Shown here: positions 58,040-64,000 of the stretch, piece by piece
Layout of the letters: every line of letters begins with the position of its first letter
Position numbering within the stretch: the stretch's first letter is position 1
DNA from: Xanthostigma xanthostigma
Lineage: Eukaryota > Arthropoda > Insecta > Raphidioptera > Raphidiidae
Direction: 5' to 3'
Length of the DNA: 64,000 nt
Assembly (NCBI GenBank): GCA_963575645.1
Contig: OY754464.1
Location: forward strand, 66,314,948-66,378,947
The notes under the pieces: model-generated
What the model saw: the letters and a program-made list of their open reading frames with translations, nothing else
Told to the model about the DNA's origin: nothing
Databases searched by the model: none
Program-made: the position numbers and the translations under genes

Positions 58040-58340
58040 ATAGTTTAAAAAAAACTAAAAAACACGCTTTATATCGAACTAAAAAGTAAAAAATATTTTT
58101 TTTAAAATAAGCTTTAAACAATAATGAATAAAAAATACAAGTATTATTGTGAAAAACCGTGGGGCGCTTTGTTCCACATTTTCGTACATCGAGCGCCCCA
58201 CGCTTTTTTCACAATAATACTTGTATTTTTTATTCATTATTGTTTTAAGCTTTTTAAAAAAAAATATTTTTTATTTTTTAGTTCGATATAGGTAAAGCGT
58301 GTTTTTTAGTTTTTTTTAAACTATATTTATTTTTCACTTT
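58040..58340. mobile_element. Palindrome of the ACTAAAAA family, copy 3, with GC-rich core hairpin
   Basis: AAACACGCTTTATATCGAAC TAAAAAG at left is inverted at right, then partly repeated once more to about 58405. The centre is CGTGGGGCGCT...AGCGCCCCACG, flanked by perfect arms (CAAGTATTATTGTGAAAAA and its inverse). Confidence 0.72.
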
Positions 58341-59761
58341 TTAGTTTGATATAAAGCGTGTTTTTTAGTTTTTTTAAACTATATTTATTTTCCACTTTTT
58401 AGTTCGATTTATTGTCAAAAATTTGCCGAAAAAAAACCATTTTACTTGACGTCAGCGAAGATCCGTGCCTTAGACCGCACGGCTAACCACTGTAGTTACA
58501 GTGCTGACATATTATACTACAGTAATAAACCACTTGCTGTAGTCCAAACGAAGGTTACAAACAAACATACACATACATACATACAAACTTATAAGTGAAG
58601 TTAATATAAAGCGTATAAAAATCCAAACGTCTACTGATCATGTGAGGATACAAGAAAAAGTAATACTCGACGTTTTCACGAATTTACGGCGCGGACCTGA
58701 ACCGCGCCTTTCTTTAGTTTTTTAACTTCATTAGTTTAAATCTTATTTATCGCCATCTACCATTGAGATAACGGTGTCTGAATCAAATTACATATGAGGT
58801 CGTTGATCGCATTTATTGTTCATATTTCGCAAGGTGATAAAATTACAATTGATTGCGCGATATACATTGAACTTATTGCTACTTTACTAGAGTTTGAATG
58901 AATTACAAAATTTATGTATAGCCGCCACTGAAATGGTACATTGAATAAAAAATATCACATTTTTTTATTTCATTGATCTGACGATCGTTCTGAAAGTCTC
59001 CATATACAGTGTGTTCACCGAAAGTGGTAACAGTGAATAATTATGAAAAATATACTCAGCAGTCTCCGATTGTAAATCTCAAGTTGAACAAAAATTGGTT
59101 GTCTGTAAAGTCGGTTTACGGACGATAGTTTTACGTGATAACGTCATAAAGAAACATTGATGAAAAATTGCATACTTTTACTCAGGTGGAACGTTACACT
59201 TTTTCGTGCATGCAGCCGGTGTTTCATCAATTTATAAGACGTTATCACGTCAAAAACTATTTAAACCTTTTTTTGTATCTTACTAGTAGGATACACGATT
59301 TTTCACTATTTTTGGTGAACGCACTGTGTATTAACTACAAGGGATCGAAATTCATTTCGGCTCCGTTATTGTTAAATTCGGTTTACAGTTACGCTTTTTA
59401 AAAGACTCTTAATTCGGGTTCTGATTTCGGTAAGCTAACACGAGTAATTACGGTACGGTTTTTGGTTTCTGGTAGCTACGCCCCTGCCGTAGAATATGTG
59501 TATGTTTTTATTGGAAAACGTGCTCAGCAACCCTGGCTAAGTTAGATATCAGTAGTTTTAGTGACAACAGATTATAGGTATTTTTAAGTGTTTAAGTCGA
59601 TAGTTGTAAATAATTTTTTGTTTATATTTTCTGATATTCTTTTAGGTGGTACAACGTTGAAAGCTTTAAAAATGAAAAGCACTTTTTTTCTCTAGTTCAT
59701 CAGAAATTTTGTTTGATCACTAACAAAAATATTTACTTAGTTTCAGATCAAAGTTAACAAA
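58341..59761. other. Region upstream of the second MOV10-like gene
   Basis: Near 58455-58530, read on the minus strand, GGTTAGCCGTGCGGTCTAAG is a box-A-like phrase of tRNA-derived repeats. GGCGCGG...CCGCGCC near 58689-58708 is a hairpin. MITE family B copy 3 lies at 59090-59257. The sequence TTTAGTTTCAGATCAAAGTT just before 59762 looks like a splice acceptor in the 5' UTR of the downstream gene. Confidence 0.45.
59090..59257. mobile_element. MITE family B, copy 3
   Basis: ATTGGTTGTCTGTAAAGTCG at left and GACGTTATCACGTCAAAAA at right. It shares TGCAGCCGGTGTTTCATCAA with the 40141 copy and is shorter than the other two. Confidence 0.78.
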
Positions 59762-62700
59762 ATGGCATCTGACGACGAAATCAGCGACAAGGTAATTATA
59801 CTGTTATTAAAAAAAAATAGTGAATTTATAACATTATATTTATTTGGTATATGTGTAAACATCTTAAATAACTGTAGCAGAATCCCATCTAAACTTCTAA
59901 AGGCCGCTGCATATGAGGCTGATTTTGCCGCGTACTGTTGCGCTGAATATTGTGATGATTTTTATGTGTTGGCTAACGCTACGCGTGTTTTGAAGCCAGA
60001 TTTGTAGGTGGTTTTGGTGCGTTGCCATGTGACAAGATACTGTTTTCTGATTGGTCCTTGCTAAAGGTCAGCACAGAAACAAGCAGGACAAATAGCTCCA
60101 ATTCTAATTTTGAAATCCAGCTTGTAACCACGCACGCAAGCCCACCGTAATGTTATTTCCATCCTCGAAGCGAGCACAAATCCCAGCAGTGATTCCGGCA
60201 GCAAAACCAGTCTGGTGTACTGCGGCCTTCAGATGTAAAACATTTGCAATAACATCCCTCACGTCTCAGGCGATTCTAATTTCGTGTCCTCAAAATTCCG
60301 TTAATTGATATACAGTGTAAACTCTTTATAACGTCCTTCGTTATAACGAAAAACTCCCTATAACGTCGAAATTTTTACGATTTGGTTGGTTTACCTTAAA
60401 ACCTATACATTAATATCCTCTTTATAACACAACAGCCATACTCTATTACGAAGAAATATGTTCATATTTAGGCGTCAGCAAATGTTTACAGACATAAAGA
60501 GGACCATTCTGAACCATCACCATCTATTCAACAAGCACTTGATGACGCCAAACTATAAGTATATGTGTTTGGAATAAATTAATTTTGTGAAAATTGGTTA
60601 TTTTTCTTTCTTCCCTCCATATAACGAAAATTCTTTATAACGAAAAAAATGTTCGGTCCCTTAAAATTCGTTATAAAGAGATTATACAATACATTGAAGA
60701 TTATAATTGTTAATTTGGTTGTTTTTCTTTCTTCACTCCATATAACGGTAACTCTCTATAACGATAAAAAATGCTCGGTCCCTTGAGTTTCGTTATAAAG
60801 AGTTTACACTGTATATTCAAAACAAACAATCTTAATCGCATTGCTGATTGCGCCCTCCTGGATTTGCGTCCCTAGCGCGAATCCCGATTGGGCTCTAGTT
60901 ACGCGCTATTGAGATATATTGTTTTTTTGGGGTAGGGGGGCGTAAAGATGTTTACACAATACCATAATAATAAAAACGTTAGATCACAAAGTGAAAGTTT
61001 TAACTCATGTTTTCTTCTATTTCAGTATTGTCCACTTTGTCACCATGTACCGCTAGATGAGTTTCATAAATCAACTCTTTTGCACAAATTCAATTATTCA
61101 CTTTATTTGTGGAACAACAAACGGTAATACCTCTAAGAGAACTATTATTTAATATCAATATTTTTATTTACAGATTTTTCGAGCGAGATGTGTATTATTT
61201 TAAATATATTATGTTATTTACAGCATTTTTGAACGGGTTTTGATGATTCTTTATCTATTTAATAAGACATACCTTCAGGGTGATCCCACATAAACTTTAC
61301 TTAAATCGGTTCAGCAGTTTTTTTTTTAAATAGTTGCCTAGTTTTAAATTTAGAAATCAAATATTACATGCAAATTAATATTTGAAATCTGCTAGTCTAT
61401 AAAGTATAAAAAAAAAAATAAAAAAATAACCTTCTTCAAAAATAACTTTTTATACTTATTATTACTTACATTAAATTGACGTCGACGTCAAATTTTGTTT
61501 ATTTTCCTCCTTTTCAAGACTGTTTTAATTTTTTTTTATACTTTTTACAACGGTTCACTAACCTCAGTCTTATAATAAAATTAGAGTTTAAAAAAACTCA
61601 AAAAAAACACCCTTTTATCGCAATGTGGACTAAAAAATAAAAAATAATTTTTAAATATAAAGATTTTGTTCAACGGCGATTGGAAGTCCTCCAACTCGAT
61701 ATAGGAGGGCTTCCTATTACTATTGATCAAAATCTTAATATTTAGAGTGACCATTTTTATCGTAACAATAAAATGCGGGATAGGGAGCGTCCATTGCGTG
61801 CAAAGCACACGTAAAAACGTGCGCGCGGACATTTTTTTTGAAAAAAATCCTTTAAAGCAAAGGTCCCAAAACTGTGTTGTCTCGTAGACCACTTGCCATG
61901 TTTTTTGGTTTTGGGTAGACCCCCTGCTTACCTGGTATTGATTTTTTGCAAATTCATTAACTTCAAATGTATTTTTGACAGCCGGTATATAGTGCTACTC
62001 ACTTTGAAAGATTTAAATAATTATAACGGTAGTAAAATGTAGTGTGAAATACTTAGAAAAACACAAGTTAAGTTTTATATGAGGGGTAAACCTGATGCTT
62101 TAACAATAAATTTTCAACATTAATTGGCATCAATTTAGTTAGGTTTAATCTTAAATCCCCTCCAGTCCAGTTTGTTTCTTTTTGTTTAAATATTTTTATT
62201 ACTAAAAAGTACCTATTGCCTGACCAACAAATTCATAAAAATTAAAAGCTCAAACTTTATGGGACTACAGTAATGTAACAAAACTGTTCTAGTTCGTGGT
62301 GGAAAATATTTATTTACAGTAATAATAACGTTAAAACAAAACAACTAAACAGACTAAAAAGCACTTCTTTATAACGTAACAGAAACAAAACGACAGTTCT
62401 AACTAATTAAATAATAGAATAAGTAATGAAGAATGCAGTCATTTTTATATACACGAAAACACATACAACTATACAGGGTGTCCCATTAAGAATGGGACAT
62501 AGAACAACCGCAAATTCTCCAATTCAAAATAAAACGATTAAGCGAAATATGCTTAGATAAAATGTTACTCGTTTCCGAAATACGGGGTGTTGAAGTTGAA
62601 AACTGAAAAATTATTAATGTCCATAATTTTTTTAATACACCGTATAATTTTACTCAAATCGGCACACTTGTTAAATATCATAAAATGCACCTAACAATAA

Positions 62701-64000
62701 AAAAATTAGTTCAGTACGCTCTACCAGTGGCGTACGGCAGGAGTAAGTAATGCTTGTACCCCTTCTAAATGTTACGCCGCTGTCTAAATTTTAATTTTGA
62801 CTATAGTTTTAATTTTTTTGATATTTTCTAAGTCAATAATGTACACTTGTTAGTTTGTTGTAAAGTCATTGGTTTTCGAGATATTCACAGTTTTTTTAAG
62901 ACAAAATTGTAAAAATGAATATTATTAATAATAATACAAATAAAAAGTACATGTCTATCTATCTTTAACTGCGAATATCTCGAAAACCAATGACTTTACA
63001 ACAAACTAACAAGTGTAAATTATTGACTTAGAAAATATCAAAAAAATTACAATTATAGTCAAAATTAAAATTTAGACAGCGGCGTGACATTTAGAAGGGG
63101 TACAAGCATTACTTACTCCTGCCGTACGCCACTGGTAGAGCGAGTAACATTTTATCTAAGCATATTTCGCTTAATCGTTTTATTTGGAATTGGAGAATCT
63201 GCGGTTGTTCTATGTCCCATTCTTAATGGGACACCCTGTATACACAAGATTATTTACAAAACAGGAACACACCAAAATTTATTTAACACTCTTATTTATT
63301 TACACAGTTCATTTAGGTATTTATTTAGCAGTTACCTCAGTATTGTTCACTGACTGTTTATTTATTTGTCACAACTATTTGTCGATGAAGCATAATGTAT
63401 AATATCTGTATCACTGCCCTTGTGTGACTGTCTCCACTATAGGGTATCCCGTGGTTTATATTGTTGTCTGGAATTTGACAACAAAGCCGTTTTGGAATAA
63501 CAAACAAGTCGATTGTTGTCTCCCCCAACAAACGGTGTGCCTAAGTTAGAATGACAAGTCAATTATTGTTTCACGAACTTCTTTGTCGTCTCAACGGGGA
63601 GTTTGTAACAGTAATATACATCAAAATGAATATCGGAAATTGTATTTCCCCGTTGTCGGATCAGGTTCTCTCTAGTTTCATCCTCTATAAAATCGGAACC
63701 GTTTTTTTACGTCCGCCGCTTAGACAATCACAACATTTTTATGCAAATGATCACAAAAACAATTTTAATTTTACAGCAAAAGTATGGTTAAAGACCGTCA
63801 CGGCGTTGAAATCGATGTTACGTCTAACTTCAATTTCGAACGTAACACCAACTTGGGAACTTTTACAACTATGGTTAGTAATACATTCTTTAATACAAAT
63901 ATTATTTTTTGAAGTGGAACATTCCGTTCGGAACTCAACTTCACAGGCATTAAATTATACACGAATTTAGATTACAGAAAATGAGCGCGCGGAGACTCCT
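59762..64000 (+). CDS. Second MOV10-like helicase gene, N-terminal exons only (runs off right edge)
   Basis: Exon 1 is 59762-59791 (MASDDEISDK), exon 2 61026-61123, exon 3 63777-63873 and probably exon 4 from 63978 to the edge; GT-AG junctions and phases close. The 75 visible residues have a zinc finger of C-x2-C-x8-H-x5-H type (YCPLCHHV...HKSTLLH, residues 11-30) and then a basic segment leading to KDRHGVEIDVTSNFNF. MOV10-family proteins of insects and fish often begin with such a finger followed by a GVE-V-like strand and then an Ig-like domain, so I read this as a MOV10 relative. The helicase core is outside the window. MOV10 proteins act with Argonautes and restrict retroelements. It sits downstream of armi on the same strand, suggesting an old tandem pair. 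The exon chain is firm; the family call is moderate. Confidence 0.6.
59899..60229. mobile_element. MITE family A, copy 3
   Basis: AAAGGCCGCTGCATATGAGG at left and CTGCGGCCTT at right; internal phrase GACAAGATACTGTTTTCTGA matches the other copies in reverse. It lies in intron 1 of the MOV10-like gene. Confidence 0.8.
60313..60811. mobile_element. Pogo/Tigger-like MITE, copy 2
   Basis: Same family as 41657-42105 but inverted, with TA flanks and ends CAGTGTAAACTCTTTATAAC. It is the longer of the two and slightly better preserved at the ends. It lies in intron 1 of the MOV10-like gene. Confidence 0.9.
61617..61745. mobile_element. AT-rich palindrome, GGACTAAAAA family, degraded copy
   Basis: The left arm (GCAATGTGGACTAAAAAATA...ATATAAAGATTTTGTTCAAC) equals that of 54486. 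The core has GGAAGTCCTCC / GGAGGGCTTCC pairing. The right arm is partly lost. Confidence 0.65.
61858..62190. mobile_element. Truncated hAT element related to 3025-3567
   Basis: CAAAGGTCCCAAAACTG at left, then GTAGACCACTTGCCATG and GGTTTTGGGTAGACCCCCTG, are the reverse complement of the right part of the element at 3025-3567. The opposite end is missing. Confidence 0.75.
62474..63238. mobile_element. TA-flanked palindromic element, family CAGGGTGTCCC
   Basis: The ends CAGGGTGTCCCATTAAGAAT are perfect inverted copies flanked by TA. Similarity extends inward through ATCTAAGCATATTTCGCTTA. A second nested palindrome from about 62730 to 63130 (GTGGCGTACGGCAGGAGTAA and its inverse) gives nearly full self-complementarity, with the axis near 62925. 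A 100-bp segment present only in the left arm separates the two (about 62585-62700). Confidence 0.92.

Overview
The window is AT-rich nuclear DNA from an animal, almost certainly an insect. Genes have many short exons with GT-AG introns, two genes belong to arthropod-typical families (Hippo kinase, Armitage/MOV10 helicases), and every intron and intergenic space is packed with short inverted-repeat DNA transposons. The order cannot be fixed from sequence alone. TE load and style would suit a beetle or a hemipteran, but that is a guess.

Layout, left to right. (1) 1-5918: the 5' part of a THADA-like gene on the minus strand, running off the left edge. Its introns hold minisatellites, a palindromic satellite, a hAT MITE with a perfect 8-bp target duplication and a Harbinger element carrying a broken MADF gene. 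(2) 10563-12143: hippo (minus), whose whole coding region is one exon. (3) 13576-19055: a five-exon gene (minus) for an 11-finger C2H2 protein of 583 aa. (4) 20385-21474: a two-exon THAP-domain-only protein of 91 aa (plus), diverging from the zinc-finger gene. (5) 22631-49977: a 13-exon armitage/MOV10L1-like SF1 RNA helicase (plus, 696 aa). I assembled it exon by exon, and all splice phases close. (6) 55347-55902: an unrecognised two-exon gene for 127 aa (plus). (7) 59762 to the right edge: the first three or four exons of a second MOV10-like gene (plus) with an N-terminal zinc finger.

The most striking non-genic structure is a 3.9-kb Foldback-like element (33490-37361) in the intron between armi exons 7 and 8. 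It carries 8 copies of a ~152-bp unit in one orientation, then 16 in the other, unique terminal inverted repeats and a perfect 9-bp target duplication. Further notable items are at least six other long palindromes, a precisely bounded Helitron whose internal motif also builds the minisatellite at position 1, a nested hAT/TTAA-type insertion, a SINE whose T-rich tail abuts an armi splice acceptor, and recurrent hammerhead-like motifs in Penelope-style palindromes.

Functionally the window combines growth control (hippo), a tRNA-modification partner (THADA), two putative DNA-binding factors (C2H2, THAP) and two MOV10-family helicases of small-RNA/TE control. There is no sign that these genes act as one unit. 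All identifications rest on recognised motifs and remembered family sequences; no database search was possible.
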